64,000 nt of DNA from Bacillota bacterium (GCA_023407175.1 JAEYMU010000053.1:248001-312000); one strand, 5' to 3'. Positions 17,653 through 26,855 are shown, counted from the first letter of the stretch. Notes: generated from the letters alone by a model not told the origin. Numbers and translations: made by a program.

Positions 17653-19122
17653 ATGAACATTTTAGTGATTGATGTTGGTACCTCCAGCATGCGCGGAATT
17701 ATATACACTCAAAACGCACACGAACTAAAAAAGCTACAAATCAAGTATTGCCCTCAATATCGCAGCGAATTCCTAACTGAACAAAATCCTGAGGAATGGA
17801 AAAACGCCTTAGTTCATATCTGCAAAAACATTGTCCAGGATGATAAGCAATCCTGCCCCATTGATGCAATCTCCATCACTTCCCAAAGATCCTCCGTTAT
17901 CCCTCTGTCAGGAACAGGCGATCCCATCGGCCCGGCAATCATGTGGCAGGATAAACGTACTATGGAGCTTTGCCATTCCCTGACAGAATGCAGGGATGTC
18001 ATTCTAAAGAAAAGCGGCAGCAGAATAAATCCCATTTATTCCGCCAGCAAAATGTCATGGATTCATAAAAATCAGCCGAAGCTATATGAAAACGCCCATA
18101 AGCTGGTCGTAGTTTCCGATTATCTGATCTTTGTCATGACAAATCAGTTGGTAACTGACCATACCTACGGAAGCCGTTCTCTGCTTATGAATATAAAAAC
18201 CAGGGAATGGGACGAGGAACTGCTGCGCATCTGGGATATTGACCGAGAAAAGCTCTGTGACCTTATAAAACCCGGCCAGGTTGCAGGTGGGATATCCCAG
18301 GAATTTTCAAGATTAACCGGAATAAAGGAAGGTATCCCTGTAATATCCGCAGGTGGTGACCAGCAGTGCTCCGCCCTGGGCCAGGGCGTACTCCGTCAGG
18401 GAAATACTCAAATAACCGCCGGGACCGGAGCATATATCCTCAGTGCCTTTGATGCCCTGCCGGAGGAACAAACGAGCAGTCTTATCATCGGTGCCAGTGC
18501 CATTCCGGACCGATATATTTATGAATGCAGTATTCCCGCCTGCTGCAGTGCCTTCAACTGGTATCATAATTGCTTTTATCCGCCGGCAGATACGGACTTT
18601 GAAATGATCAATCATGAAATTGTGTCAGCAAGGCCCACCGGTAAAGGCCCTGTCGTTCTTCCTTATTTTCAGGGTCGGGCAACTCCTGACTGGAACAGCA
18701 GGTCCACTGCCTCCTTTCACAATATTACCCTCTCTACGGAAAGAAAGGATTTGGCAAGGGCTCTTTTGGAAGGTATCTGTTTTGAAATAAAAGCTAATCT
18801 GGAAGTTATTAAGGCTCATTTACCCTCAATCAACCGTATCGTATTAAGCGGCGGTCTTACAAAATGTGCTGCCTTCACACCCATGCTTTCCGGTGTTCTT
18901 GACCTTCCGGTTATCCTTTCAGATAATGCAGAGTCTACGGCCGTCGGTGCCTGGATAGCTGCTGCCGTCAGCCTGAAGCTGTTTACAGATTATGAAGCTG
19001 TTTACAAAACAGCCAGGGAAACCGATAGCATACAGGTATTTTATCCCGAACACAGCTCCGAATATCATGCCAGATATCAGGAATTTCAGGAATTGTATCA
19101 AAAGCTTTACGCCCATCCATGA
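17653..19122 (+). CDS. FGGY-family carbohydrate kinase (xylulokinase/L-xylulose kinase-like)
   Basis: This 489-residue two-domain actin-fold sugar kinase has the N-terminal phosphate loop VIDVGTSSMRGIIY, SITSQRSSVIPL, MWQDKR, central GGDQQCSALGQG, the ATP-binding GTGAYILS, and the C-terminal FGGY signature VLSGGLTKCAAFTPMLSGVL with SDNAESTAVGAW. FGGY kinases phosphorylate pentuloses, polyols and related sugars in the cytoplasm. Its place opposite an UlaE/AraD pathway suggests a ketopentose or sugar-acid substrate such as L-xylulose, but this is inferred. The ribosome site is AAGGAG eight bases before the ATG. Confidence 0.9.
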   Translation: MNILVIDVGTSSMRGIIYTQNAHELKKLQIKYCPQYRSEFLTEQNPEEWKNALVHICKNIVQDDKQSCPIDAISITSQRSSVIPLSGTGDPIGPAIMWQDKRTMELCHSLTECRDVILKKSGSRINPIYSASKMSWIHKNQPKLYENAHKLVVVSDYLIFVMTNQLVTDHTYGSRSLLMNIKTREWDEELLRIWDIDREKLCDLIKPGQVAGGISQEFSRLTGIKEGIPVISAGGDQQCSALGQGVLRQGNTQITAGTGAYILSAFDALPEEQTSSLIIGASAIPDRYIYECSIPACCSAFNWYHNCFYPPADTDFEMINHEIVSARPTGKGPVVLPYFQGRATPDWNSRSTASFHNITLSTERKDLARALLEGICFEIKANLEVIKAHLPSINRIVLSGGLTKCAAFTPMLSGVLDLPVILSDNAESTAVGAWIAAAVSLKLFTDYEAVYKTARETDSIQVFYPEHSSEYHARYQEFQELYQKLYAHP

Positions 19123-19300
19123 TAATTTTTATAAAAACGTATGGTCTGTTTTACTAAATAATGGTACAATAATATGGATTGAGGTGATTGCTTCTATCCT
19201 CCATAGCACATATTCGTGCATATAAATATGCGAAAAGTATACAGGCATTCTATGGGATGTAATTTGAGTATTATTAATTTTATAATGAGATGGAGATAAT

Positions 19301-20098
19301 ATGAAAAATAAAAAGGGTGTCATTTTAAAAAGACAGCAGATTATTCTTCAGAAGCTGCAAAAAGAGAAGGAAGTCACTGTGAAGGATTTGGTTGAGGAAT
19401 TGAATGTTTCTCCTCTCACCATCCGAAGAGACCTGGAGGCTTTTGAGTTGAAAGGTGTTGTAAAACGCTACCACGGAGGAGCCACTCTGATCGAGGGCAC
19501 ACTCCTGGAAGACCCCGCAGCGGAAAACCTCCACACGGAAGAAGAAAAAGATATCGATTATAAACGCATTGTCGCCAAACATGCAGCAAGCCTGATTGCG
19601 GATGGAGATACGGTATTTATAAACAGCAGCCGGACTGCTTTATTAATTCTTGACTATATTCATGGCAAGCATGTCAATGTTATTACCAACAACGGAAATG
19701 CACTTAATTGCAACCACGATTCCTCCGTAAATATTGTTCTTACCGGCGGTGAAGTGTACAGCTATAAAAATTCCATGGTTGGAGATTTTGCCTTATCCAC
19801 CATCCGAAAGGTATGGGCTAACAAATGCTTTATCGGTGTCAGCGGAGTAACAGCCGAAGGAGATATCAGCACCGCCATCCTTCAGGAAACTATGGTCAAC
19901 AGCCTTATGATCGAACAGTCGAAGGATATGGTAGTCATCCTGGCAGAGCACACAAAGCTGGGAAAAAGGCATAATTTTATCATCGGCAATACCAAGCAGA
20001 TAACCCATCTGGTAACCGATTATCTGGCCGACGAAACCATCCTTAAGAAAATATCCGACGATCACATTACCATACTGAAAGGCGGATTAAATGATTAG
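19301..20098 (+). CDS. DeoR/GlpR-family transcriptional regulator
   Basis: This 265-residue protein has an N-terminal winged helix (RQQIILQKLQKEKEVTVKDL, then NVSPLTIRRDLEAFE and KRYHGGATL, the DeoR signature) and a C-terminal sugar-phosphate-sensing DeoRC domain (DGDTVFINSSRTALLI, NVITNNG, LTGGEVY, FIGVSGV). Such proteins usually repress and are released by a phosphorylated intermediate. It follows the FGGY kinase after 178 bp and is the obvious candidate regulator for the divergent promoters, whose repeat motif has a weaker copy at 19131-19142 (ATAAAAACGTAT). Confidence 0.92.
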   Translation: MKNKKGVILKRQQIILQKLQKEKEVTVKDLVEELNVSPLTIRRDLEAFELKGVVKRYHGGATLIEGTLLEDPAAENLHTEEEKDIDYKRIVAKHAASLIADGDTVFINSSRTALLILDYIHGKHVNVITNNGNALNCNHDSSVNIVLTGGEVYSYKNSMVGDFALSTIRKVWANKCFIGVSGVTAEGDISTAILQETMVNSLMIEQSKDMVVILAEHTKLGKRHNFIIGNTKQITHLVTDYLADETILKKISDDHITILKGGLND

Positions 20099-20136
20099 GG
20101 TGTGCCAGAGAATATCATAAAAAAACAGGGACCCTC

Positions 20137-20176
20137 CAAAATATATTTGCAGACGCTGCTCTGCAAATATATTTTG
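20137..20176. terminator. Bidirectional terminator between deoR-like gene and ftsH
   Basis: A perfect 16-bp stem (20137-20152 with 20161-20176, loop of eight) is extended by partial outer pairing with GGGA/TCCC. On the minus strand it is followed by a T7 run (complement of the A-run at 20119-20125), making a strong terminator for ftsH; the plus side has a shorter CCCTTTATT tail. Confidence 0.9.
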
Positions 20177-20203
20177 AAAGATCCCTTTATTCTTGTCATT
20201 TCA

Positions 20204-22096
20204 TTAATTCGTTTCAGGAAGTGCCGGAATCTCTTCCTTTACTTCAATAGAAGTTCCCTTAATCTCATTATAAATCTTCATGAATTCCTCGCCGGTTATG
20301 GTCTCTTTGGTGATCAGATACTCTGCAACCTGGTCAAGAACCTCACGGTTGCCGGCAAGCAGCTGTTCCGCCTTATTATAGCATTCCTTCAATATCTGCA
20401 TTACTTCCTTATCGATCTCACTTGCAGTAACCTCACCGCAGTTTAATACAGCTCTTCCGTCAAGGTATTTGCTTTCCACCGATTCCAGCCCCATGAGTCC
20501 GAATTTGTCGGACATACCATACTGGGTTACCATTGCCCTCGCCAGCTGGGTAGCCTTCTCGATATCATTGGATGCCCCAGTAGTTACGGAATTGAATACC
20601 AGCTTCTCGGCCGCACGTCCACCATATAATGTAACAATACGGGTAAGAATTTCATCCTTACTCATCAGATATTTCTCTTCCTCAGGCACCTGCATTACAT
20701 AGCCCAGAGAACCCATGGTTCTGGGAACAATCGTTATCTTCTGAACCGGCTCTGCATTCTTTTCCAAGGCAGTTACCAACGCATGACCTACCTCGTGGTA
20801 AGCTACAATACGCTTCTCTTCCTTGCCAAGAATTCTGTCTTTCTTCTCTTTACCAGCGATCACCACTTCCACCGATTCAAACAAGTCATCCTGGGTCACC
20901 ACAGTACGGCCCCTTTTAACCGCAAGAATCGCAGCTTCATTAATCATATTGGCAAGGTCGGAGCCAACCGCTCCTGAGGTAGCCTTCGCAATCGCCTCCA
21001 GGTCTACGGAGTCATGCATCAATACATTCTTGGCGTGAACCTTAAGTATATCAACTCTTCCCTTTAAATCGGGCTTATCAACAATAATTCTACGATCGAA
21101 GCGTCCCGGACGAAGCAGCGCCTTATCAAGAACCTCCGGCCGATTGGTTGCACCAAGGATAACCAGACCCTTGGAGGAGTCAAAGCCATCCATATTGGCA
21201 AGGAGCTGATTCAAGGTCTGCTCCCGTTCATCATTACCGCCTCCGTAATGGGAATCACGGCTTTTTCCGATGGCATCGATTTCGTCAATAAATATAATAC
21301 AGGGAGCCGACTGCTGTGCCTGCTTAAACAAATCCCTTACTCTGGAAGCACCGACACCAACGAACATTTCCACAAAGTCGGAGCCTGACAGGGAGAAGAA
21401 GGGAACCTTGGCTTCACCGGCTACCGCCTTGGCAAGCAAAGTTTTACCGGTACCGGGCGGTCCGACCAGCAATGCGCCCTTAGGCAGCTTGGCGCCGATC
21501 TTCGTATATTTTGCAGGATTGTGCAGGAAATCGACAATTTCAGTAACTGATTCCTTTGCTTCCTCCTCACCGGCAACATCCTTGAAGGTGACACCGGTCT
21601 GCTTTTCTACATAGACCTTGGCATTTGATTTTCCAACACCCATCATGCCGCCGCTGTTTTTCGATATGGCCTTGAATAGGAACCACATAACGACATAGAT
21701 TGCAATAAAGGGCAGTACCATTGACAATACTGTATTTAAAATATTCGTACTTTCAACCGTCTGCTTAAACTCTACGCCCGCCTTCTCCAGACGGGATACC
21801 AGGTCCATATCATAATAGATAACGCCGGTATAATAAGTGACCTTGAAGGTCTTATCCTCCTGTCCGACAGGGGTGATATAAATCTGGGAGCCCTTTATCT
21901 CTACCGACTCAACTTCTTCGTTCTCAAGCATTTCAAGAAATTTATTATAGGTTATTTCTTTTTTGGTGCCGCTGGTAAGCTGTTGGGATACCATTGAAAA
22001 TAAGTACCAAATAACCAGTGACGAGGCTAATATAATGATAATGGCGATTTTATTCGGCATACCATTCTTATTATTTTTATTGTTATTATTATCCAT
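20204..22096 (-). CDS. ftsH: ATP-dependent zinc metalloprotease FtsH
   Basis: This 630-residue membrane-anchored AAA+ protease has two N-terminal transmembrane segments (about residues 17-35 and 121-141) flanking an extracytoplasmic FtsH domain, Walker A GPPGTGKT at 212-219, Walker B IIFIDEIDAIG, the second region of homology GATNRPEVLDKALLRPGRFDR, and the zinc site HEVGH at 434-438. It degrades misfolded membrane proteins and short-lived regulators. The start has GGAGG five bases upstream. It is a single-gene unit between its own promoter and a strong terminator. Confidence 0.98.
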   Translation of the reverse strand: MDNNNNKNNKNGMPNKIAIIIILASSLVIWYLFSMVSQQLTSGTKKEITYNKFLEMLENEEVESVEIKGSQIYITPVGQEDKTFKVTYYTGVIYYDMDLVSRLEKAGVEFKQTVESTNILNTVLSMVLPFIAIYVVMWFLFKAISKNSGGMMGVGKSNAKVYVEKQTGVTFKDVAGEEEAKESVTEIVDFLHNPAKYTKIGAKLPKGALLVGPPGTGKTLLAKAVAGEAKVPFFSLSGSDFVEMFVGVGASRVRDLFKQAQQSAPCIIFIDEIDAIGKSRDSHYGGGNDEREQTLNQLLANMDGFDSSKGLVILGATNRPEVLDKALLRPGRFDRRIIVDKPDLKGRVDILKVHAKNVLMHDSVDLEAIAKATSGAVGSDLANMINEAAILAVKRGRTVVTQDDLFESVEVVIAGKEKKDRILGKEEKRIVAYHEVGHALVTALEKNAEPVQKITIVPRTMGSLGYVMQVPEEEKYLMSKDEILTRIVTLYGGRAAEKLVFNSVTTGASNDIEKATQLARAMVTQYGMSDKFGLMGLESVESKYLDGRAVLNCGEVTASEIDKEVMQILKECYNKAEQLLAGNREVLDQVAEYLITKETITGEEFMKIYNEIKGTSIEVKEEIPALPETN

Positions 22097-22226
22097 GCAA
22101 TCCTCCTGTTGTTTCTACTGCACTGCGCATCCGGCCGGATGCATAACGAAATACCGGCCCTATATATAAAATGAAGCTCTGATACGATAAGAACTCATTT
22201 GACTAGCAAATTTAACCGTATAACTC

Positions 22227-22255
22227 ATTATATCTATAGTTTTACCATAAATCAA
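22227..22255 (-). promoter_or_regulatory. Sigma-A promoter of ftsH
   Basis: On the minus strand TTGATT (22250-22255) and TATAAT (22227-22232) are 17 bases apart, giving a leader of roughly 125 bases. The rest of the 532-bp ftsH-pyrG interval holds AT-rich sequence and the pyrG promoter and leader. Confidence 0.75.
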
Positions 22256-22376
22256 TAAAATTGTTCTTAAAATTCTGTGACCAAATTATTTCTAACTGTT
22301 TTATTTCTGGTATTAACTGTAAATAAAGGGGTAATCCGGCGTCCTCCACAAAATATTATATTTTTTATCCTTATAA

Positions 22377-22405
22377 TTGACTTCTCATACAGGATGTAGT
22401 ATACT
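22377..22405 (+). promoter_or_regulatory. Sigma-A promoter of pyrG
   Basis: TTGACT (22377-22382) and TATACT (22400-22405) are 17 bases apart. The predicted start is near 22412, at AGAAATTG. Confidence 0.8.
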
Positions 22406-22411
22406 ATAGCA

Positions 22412-22628
22412 GAAATTGTACATCATACAAGCAAGGGTGCCGGAAATTGGTTTAAGGTCTATCCTCGGATCGGCCGGCTAAAATACCCATTTTGCCTTAA
22501 ACCTTCCACTCGACCAGGTTGATGGCTTTTTTTATTGCTTAAATACAAAGTTAGTACTCCCGATAAAAACCATAGGTGCACAGCGAAGGGTTCACGGGAG
22601 CACTCTTTAATATAAAGGAGGAGAAGGA
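22412..22628 (+). promoter_or_regulatory. Long pyrG leader with terminator/antiterminator arrangement
   Basis: The leader of about 217 bases carries a candidate intrinsic terminator: GCCTTAAACC (22494-22503) pairs 8 of 10 with GGTTGATGGC (22517-22526), followed by T7 (22527-22533). The same 5' arm pairs perfectly over nine bases with GGTTTAAGG (22449-22457), so the two structures exclude each other. A further hairpin, AGTACTCCCG (22553-22562) with CGGGAGCACT (22595-22604), lies before the AAAGGAGG ribosome site. This looks like attenuation of CTP synthase, but I do not recognise a known riboswitch class. Confidence 0.65.
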
Positions 22629-24245
22629 ATGGCTGTTAAATATGTATTTGTAACCGGTGGTGTTGTATCAGGTTTGGGAAAGGGAATCACTGCTGCTTCC
22701 CTCGGCCGATTATTAAAAGCGCGCGGTTATCATGTTACAATGCAAAAATTTGACCCTTATATCAACATCGATCCGGGTACCATGAATCCGATTCAGCACG
22801 GCGAGGTATTCGTAACGGACGACGGTGCCGAAACCGACCTTGATTTAGGACATTATGAGAGGTTCATTGACGAAAGCCTGAATAAAATGTCCAACGTTAC
22901 CACCGGTAAAATCTACTGGTCAGTATTATCCAAGGAAAGACGCGGCGATTTCGGCGGAGGAACCGTACAGGTAATCCCTCATATTACAAATGAAATCAAG
23001 AGCCGTTTTTATAGAAATGATCAGGGCAACGATACCCATATCGCCATTATCGAGGTAGGCGGTACCGTCGGCGATATCGAAAGCCAGCCCTTTTTGGAAG
23101 CCATCCGCCAGTTCCGTCAGGAAATCGGCGATCATCATGTCGCCCTCATTCATGTAACCTTGATTCCCTATCTTAAGGCCTCAGGCGAAATGAAAACAAA
23201 GCCCACCCAGGCAAGCGTAAAAGAGCTTCAGGGAATGGGCATCCGCCCCGATATCATCGTATGCCGGACAGAACGCCCGCTGGAGAACGGTATTAAGGAT
23301 AAAATCGCACTCTTCTGTAATGTTCCGAGCACCAATGTATTGCAGAACCTTGACGTTGACTATTTGTACGAGGCTCCTCTGGCATTGGAGCAGGAGCATC
23401 TTGCCGATGTCACACTCTCCTGTCTCGACTTGCCCTGTCCCACTCCCGATCTTGCCGACTGGGAGGAAATGGTACATTCCCTTAGAAATCCCAAGGATGA
23501 GGTAACGGTGGCCCTTGTCGGAAAGTATACCCAGCTTCATGATGCCTATATCAGTGTTGTAGAATCGCTTAAGCATGGTGCCGTAGCCCATCATTCCTCC
23601 ATCAATATTAAATGGATTCCCTCCGAGACAGTAACCCAGGAGAATGCGGCCGAGCTTCTTAGTGATGTCAGCGGCATCGTGGTACCCGGCGGTTTTGGCG
23701 ACCGGGGAATCGAGGGTAAAATAAATGCCATCCAATATGCCAGAATGAATAACATCCCCTTCCTGGGACTTTGTCTTGGCATGCAGCTGGCACTTGTAGA
23801 ATTCGCCCGTAATGTAATCGGCTTCAAGGATGCCCACAGCGTGGAGCTGGACCCTTCCACCAGCCATCCGATCATCCATCTGATGCCGGAACAGGATGGT
23901 ATAGAAGACATCGGCGGTACCTTAAGACTCGGCTCCTATCCCTGTGTACTGGATGAAAGTACAAAGGCTTACCAGCTATACGGAGAGAAAACCATCCATG
24001 AAAGACACCGTCACCGCTATGAGGTTAATAATTACTACCGCAATGACTTTACTAAAAATAATTTAAAGCTTTCCGGTCTTTCACCGGACGGCCGTATCGT
24101 AGAGATGATCGAGCTGGACAGCCATCCCTGGTTTATCGCCACACAGGCTCACCCGGAATTTAAATCCAGACCCAATAAGCCACACCCTCTATTTCGAGGA
24201 TTTGTGGGAGCCGCCCTGGAATATAGCCGAACCAGGCAGAATTGA
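22629..24245 (+). CDS. pyrG: CTP synthase
   Basis: This 538-residue enzyme makes CTP from UTP, ATP and glutamine. The N-terminal amidoligase domain begins [17 protein letters not shown] with [15 protein letters not shown] and [14 protein letters not shown]. The C-terminal class I glutaminase has VPGGFGDRG, the nucleophile Cys in GLCLGMQ, and HPEF. Length and all motifs are standard. The AAAGGAGGAGAAGG site directly precedes the ATG. Its end overlaps the convergent lspA by 57 bp. Confidence 0.98.
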   Translation: MAVKYVFVTGGVVSGLGKGITAASLGRLLKARGYHVTMQKFDPYINIDPGTMNPIQHGEVFVTDDGAETDLDLGHYERFIDESLNKMSNVTTGKIYWSVLSKERRGDFGGGTVQVIPHITNEIKSRFYRNDQGNDTHIAIIEVGGTVGDIESQPFLEAIRQFRQEIGDHHVALIHVTLIPYLKASGEMKTKPTQASVKELQGMGIRPDIIVCRTERPLENGIKDKIALFCNVPSTNVLQNLDVDYLYEAPLALEQEHLADVTLSCLDLPCPTPDLADWEEMVHSLRNPKDEVTVALVGKYTQLHDAYISVVESLKHGAVAHHSSINIKWIPSETVTQENAAELLSDVSGIVVPGGFGDRGIEGKINAIQYARMNNIPFLGLCLGMQLALVEFARNVIGFKDAHSVELDPSTSHPIIHLMPEQDGIEDIGGTLRLGSYPCVLDESTKAYQLYGEKTIHERHRHRYEVNNYYRNDFTKNNLKLSGLSPDGRIVEMIELDSHPWFIATQAHPEFKSRPNKPHPLFRGFVGAALEYSRTRQN

Positions 24246-24710
24246 ACCTGCCACGGAAGAAACAGCAGATGAGATAAACACCAGTATACCTCCTGCAAAA
24301 ATGGCAATATCGGCAAGGTTGAATACGATATGATTCAACCTTTTCCATTTATCACTTTTGATGCTGAAATAATCTACAACATAGCCCCGCAGAAAGCGGT
24401 CGGATACGTTACTTATGGCTCCGCCAAGTACAAGAGCCAGGCCAAGCTTAAATAATTTGTTGCCCTTCTTTGGCAGCATAAATGTAAAAAGGAGAAGTAA
24501 AAGACCGAGGAATACTCCGGAAACGGTCTTAACTGTCTCCTTTTTCTCTTCCAACAGATTAAGAATAGCCCCTCTATTCAGAACCTTATTAAGTACGATC
24601 TTTCCCCCCAGAATCTTCTGGCTATCCCCTTTCTGAAGCTTTGCTTCCATATAATTTTTAATCAAATACTCCGAACCTGCGATCGCAATTACAATTATAA
24701 TATAAATCAT
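24189..24710 (-). CDS. lspA: Lipoprotein signal peptidase (signal peptidase II)
   Basis: This 173-residue membrane aspartyl protease has four hydrophobic segments and the LspA landmarks [26 protein letters not shown] and [12 protein letters not shown]; the catalytic Asp pair lies in VVDYF and NLADIA. It removes signal peptides from prolipoproteins such as the binding protein at 16025-17341. The last 57 bases, coding for a Gly/Ser-rich tail, overlap the end of pyrG on the other strand. The ribosome site is GGAGG before ATG 24710. Confidence 0.92.
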   Translation of the reverse strand: MIYIIIVIAIAGSEYLIKNYMEAKLQKGDSQKILGGKIVLNKVLNRGAILNLLEEKKETVKTVSGVFLGLLLLLFTFMLPKKGNKLFKLGLALVLGGAISNVSDRFLRGYVVDYFSIKSDKWKRLNHIVFNLADIAIFAGGILVFISSAVSSVAGSILPGSAIFQGGSHKSSK

Positions 24711-24729
24711 ACCAAGCCTCCTGTATTTT

Positions 24730-24773
24730 GGAGGCTTTGCCTCCTGGTTTTCTAGGAGGCTATGCCTCCTAGA
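24730..24773. repeat. Two GGAGGC/GCCTCC hairpins upstream of lspA
   Basis: GGAGGC-TTT-GCCTCC (24730-24744) and TCTAGGAGGC-TAT-GCCTCCTAGA (24751-24773) share the same core. They sit between the truncated maf gene and lspA. Without a T-run they may be processing or weak termination signals, or the remains of a small palindromic repeat. Confidence 0.6.
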
Positions 24774-24798
24774 TTATATATTAGGCGCGAACCAATGT

Positions 24799-24869
24799 AC
24801 TGTCTCATTCATCTTTAGCAAAACAGTGCTGTTTGGCTAATTATGATCGCTAATCATGGTTGAGACAGT
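24799..24869. repeat. 71-bp inverted-repeat element at the 3' end of truncated maf
   Basis: Nine-base perfect inverted ends, ACTGTCTCA (24799-24807) and TGAGACAGT (24861-24869), enclose two smaller hairpins (AGCAAAACAG with CTGTTTGGCT; ATGAT with ATCAT), giving a three-way-junction shape. The right end lies inside the last codons of the truncated Maf gene. It may be a miniature mobile element, a structured terminator or a deletion scar. Confidence 0.45.
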
Positions 24870-25771
24870 GCATCCGGCCATCTAAGCTTTTGATCCATTC
24901 TCTTCCTCCCCTGTGCATCCCTGATATTTTTATAGGAGGGATAATGTACAGCAAAGGCTTCCTCCGGTTGTAATGCTGCAATACGGCTTTCCAGCAGCGT
25001 AAGCTCCGGATCATATACGAGCTTTAGGTGTTCATCTGACAGAAGCCTTTTCACCTGCGCAAAGGCACAAGCTAACTGGACTACATTCCGGTCAGATTCA
25101 TAAATCTCAATTTCAGCTTCCGGTGCCAGCCGAATCAGCTCATTAATATGATACCCCATTCCCAATCCATATATGATATATTTTCTTTTATTTTCCTGAT
25201 ACCAATGTCTGGCAAGTAAAAACGCCTCGGTCAGTATTTTATTATTGGTATGAAAATAGAATTTTGCTCCGTCATTTTCACCGGCCAGAGTCATTAATCC
25301 GCAGGAGGTAAATTCAACCCGATATCCGTTCTCCAGAAGCAAAGCCGTATTGATCGGTTCCTTCATATCTTCTGTAAAGCCGGTTTGACGCTCCAAAAGC
25401 ATATTAATATTTTCCCTGTAATTATCCTCATTAAAGATGATCTCTTCCTTGCCGATAATCAACTCCTGCACCCCAATCAGGAAATTAACCAGCTGCAGCT
25501 CCAATAAATCTGCCAGTAAAATAAAATCCTTATTTTTCTGAGCCTCAAGGATTCCCGTCAGCATCTCATACATAGATTCGGTATCCACAAGATTGAAGTA
25601 TTCTCTGTCCTTTATTATTGCCTGAAGCACCAGATTTATCTGTGGGATGGAATCGGCTACCAGATTCAGTGCTTTACCATATTCCTGTTCTCTAAAATAA
25701 TAAACTGCCTTGTCCATGTCACCCAGCAGTTCAATATTGGTTGAAAATATGTTTTCAATGCTCTCAGTCAA
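24854..25771 (-). CDS. Truncated Maf-family protein: N-terminal domains without the catalytic core
   Basis: This 305-residue protein aligns with the first half of the Maf protein at 29250-30908: an N-terminal helical domain ending in the shared stretch KDFILLADLLELQL, then the Maf N-domain (FYFHTNNKI, YIIYGLGMGYHINEL, IEIYESDRNVVQLA). It stops at a point equivalent to just before the MptE/DUF115-like transferase domain (AAGPSLD in the paralogs). The stop lies inside an inverted-repeat element, so the loss looks secondary. Start is TTG (25771). It may be a pseudogene or a non-catalytic partner; the intact frame up to the break argues for recent loss or retained use. Confidence 0.75.
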   Translation of the reverse strand: MTESIENIFSTNIELLGDMDKAVYYFREQEYGKALNLVADSIPQINLVLQAIIKDREYFNLVDTESMYEMLTGILEAQKNKDFILLADLLELQLVNFLIGVQELIIGKEEIIFNEDNYRENINMLLERQTGFTEDMKEPINTALLLENGYRVEFTSCGLMTLAGENDGAKFYFHTNNKILTEAFLLARHWYQENKRKYIIYGLGMGYHINELIRLAPEAEIEIYESDRNVVQLACAFAQVKRLLSDEHLKLVYDPELTLLESRIAALQPEEAFAVHYPSYKNIRDAQGRKRMDQKLRWPDALSQP

Positions 25772-25777
25772 GTACTA

Positions 25778-26818
25778 TCACCCCTTAGTATTTTTATTCC
25801 AGTTACCATACTGCTCCAGAAAACCTTCTTCCTGCTCCCGATTACCAAGCTTATGATAACACTCTGCCAGACGCTTAAGCGGATAATCTCCGCCGTAGTG
25901 GATATTCAGCTCACATTCTGTTTCATATGCCGCATTATAATACCAGATGACTGCCTCTTTATCATCTCCAATTGTCATAAAGTATTCCCCAAGCTCAAAG
26001 CATACCTCGGAGGAAGCCTTTCCATCTGCAATATTTCTTAGGCCGTATTTCATCATTCCGGTAATATCACCGGCCAGCCGGCAGCACCTTACAAGAATGC
26101 ATTCATAAATCTTTCGCTCCCGCTCATTGCATTCCTCTTTATCAGCAAAGGCTTCATAATAGCCTTTCGCCTCCTCAAAATCCTTGTCCCCGCCGGCAAT
26201 ATATAATTCTTTGGCATACATCTCATAAAGCTTGGGAGACAGCTTTCCAGTACGTTCAATGGTTCTCCGAAAGGTCTGGAAGTCCCTTTCTGCATGATTG
26301 GACACCGGCATATGCAGAATCACGATATCGCTGTCATAAATTATGGGCGTTAATGCAACACTTTCATGAACCGGCTCCCTCCACTGAAAGCTTCGAAGCC
26401 TTCGATAAAGCTTTGGCCGGTATTCCTCATCAAAGTTGTAGGTGGTATTATAGGAAAGCTGATTGGAATATTTCATCTGCACAATTTCGATTTCCGGCAG
26501 AAGCTTCTGCTTTAAAAGCAAAAAACGCTGTCTGTTATCCTCATCGATCACCTCGTCCGCATCCGCCACATAGATATACTCCATCGACGCCTTGGAAAAC
26601 GAATAGTTTCTAGCTGCTGAAAAATCATCCTTCCATTCGAGATCATATATTTTATCCGTATATTCTGCCGCAATTTGCTTTGTTGTATCCGAGGAACCGG
26701 TATCTACAATAATCAGCTCCTCCGCCAGTCCCTTCAAGGAGTCCAGGCATCTTCTTAGTACCCTTTCCTCGTCTTTAACAATCATGCAAACACTAACCGT
26801 AATCATATTCCGCCCCAT
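25778..26818 (-). CDS. GT2 glycosyltransferase with C-terminal TPR-like repeats
   Basis: This protein of about 346 residues starts with a GT-A fold: VSVCMIVKDEERVLRRCLDS, IIVDTGSSD and YIYVADADEV, the last carrying the D-x-D metal site. From about residue 190 a helical repeat region with TPR character follows (FEEAKGYYEAFADKEEC; VCFELGEYFMTIGDDKEAVIWYYNAAYE; KRLAECYHKLG). This is the SunS-like family of protein or peptide glycosyltransferases. It lies immediately upstream of the truncated Maf gene. Several in-frame ATGs exist; I use the one 12 bases after GGAGGAG. The acceptor could be flagellin, by context. Confidence 0.85.
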   Translation of the reverse strand: MGRNMITVSVCMIVKDEERVLRRCLDSLKGLAEELIIVDTGSSDTTKQIAAEYTDKIYDLEWKDDFSAARNYSFSKASMEYIYVADADEVIDEDNRQRFLLLKQKLLPEIEIVQMKYSNQLSYNTTYNFDEEYRPKLYRRLRSFQWREPVHESVALTPIIYDSDIVILHMPVSNHAERDFQTFRRTIERTGKLSPKLYEMYAKELYIAGGDKDFEEAKGYYEAFADKEECNERERKIYECILVRCCRLAGDITGMMKYGLRNIADGKASSEVCFELGEYFMTIGDDKEAVIWYYNAAYETECELNIHYGGDYPLKRLAECYHKLGNREQEEGFLEQYGNWNKNTKG

Positions 26819-26855
26819 TCTTGAAGATGTCTCCTCCATGAAGTTTGCATTTCCA

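Noticed and set aside
19264..19286. TTGAGT and TATAAT just before the DeoR gene as a promoter
   Set aside because: The spacing is only 11 bases and transcription would start on the ribosome site.
22412..22550. Known riboswitch or T-box upstream of pyrG
   Set aside because: I could not match T-box, PyrR-binding, purine or other familiar consensus elements; kept only as an unclassified attenuator candidate.
22629..22650. Bacillus-type G-reiteration control of pyrG
   Set aside because: The predicted start is AGAAA rather than GGGC, so the mechanism cannot simply be transferred.
23181..23879. Long open frame on the minus strand opposite pyrG
   Set aside because: It is a shadow of pyrG codon structure: no ribosome site, no family resemblance, and pyrG itself is unambiguous on the plus strand.
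24799..24869. Three-way junction resembling a small self-cleaving ribozyme
   Set aside because: The hammerhead core (CUGANGA and GAAA) is absent on both strands, and no other ribozyme core was recognised.
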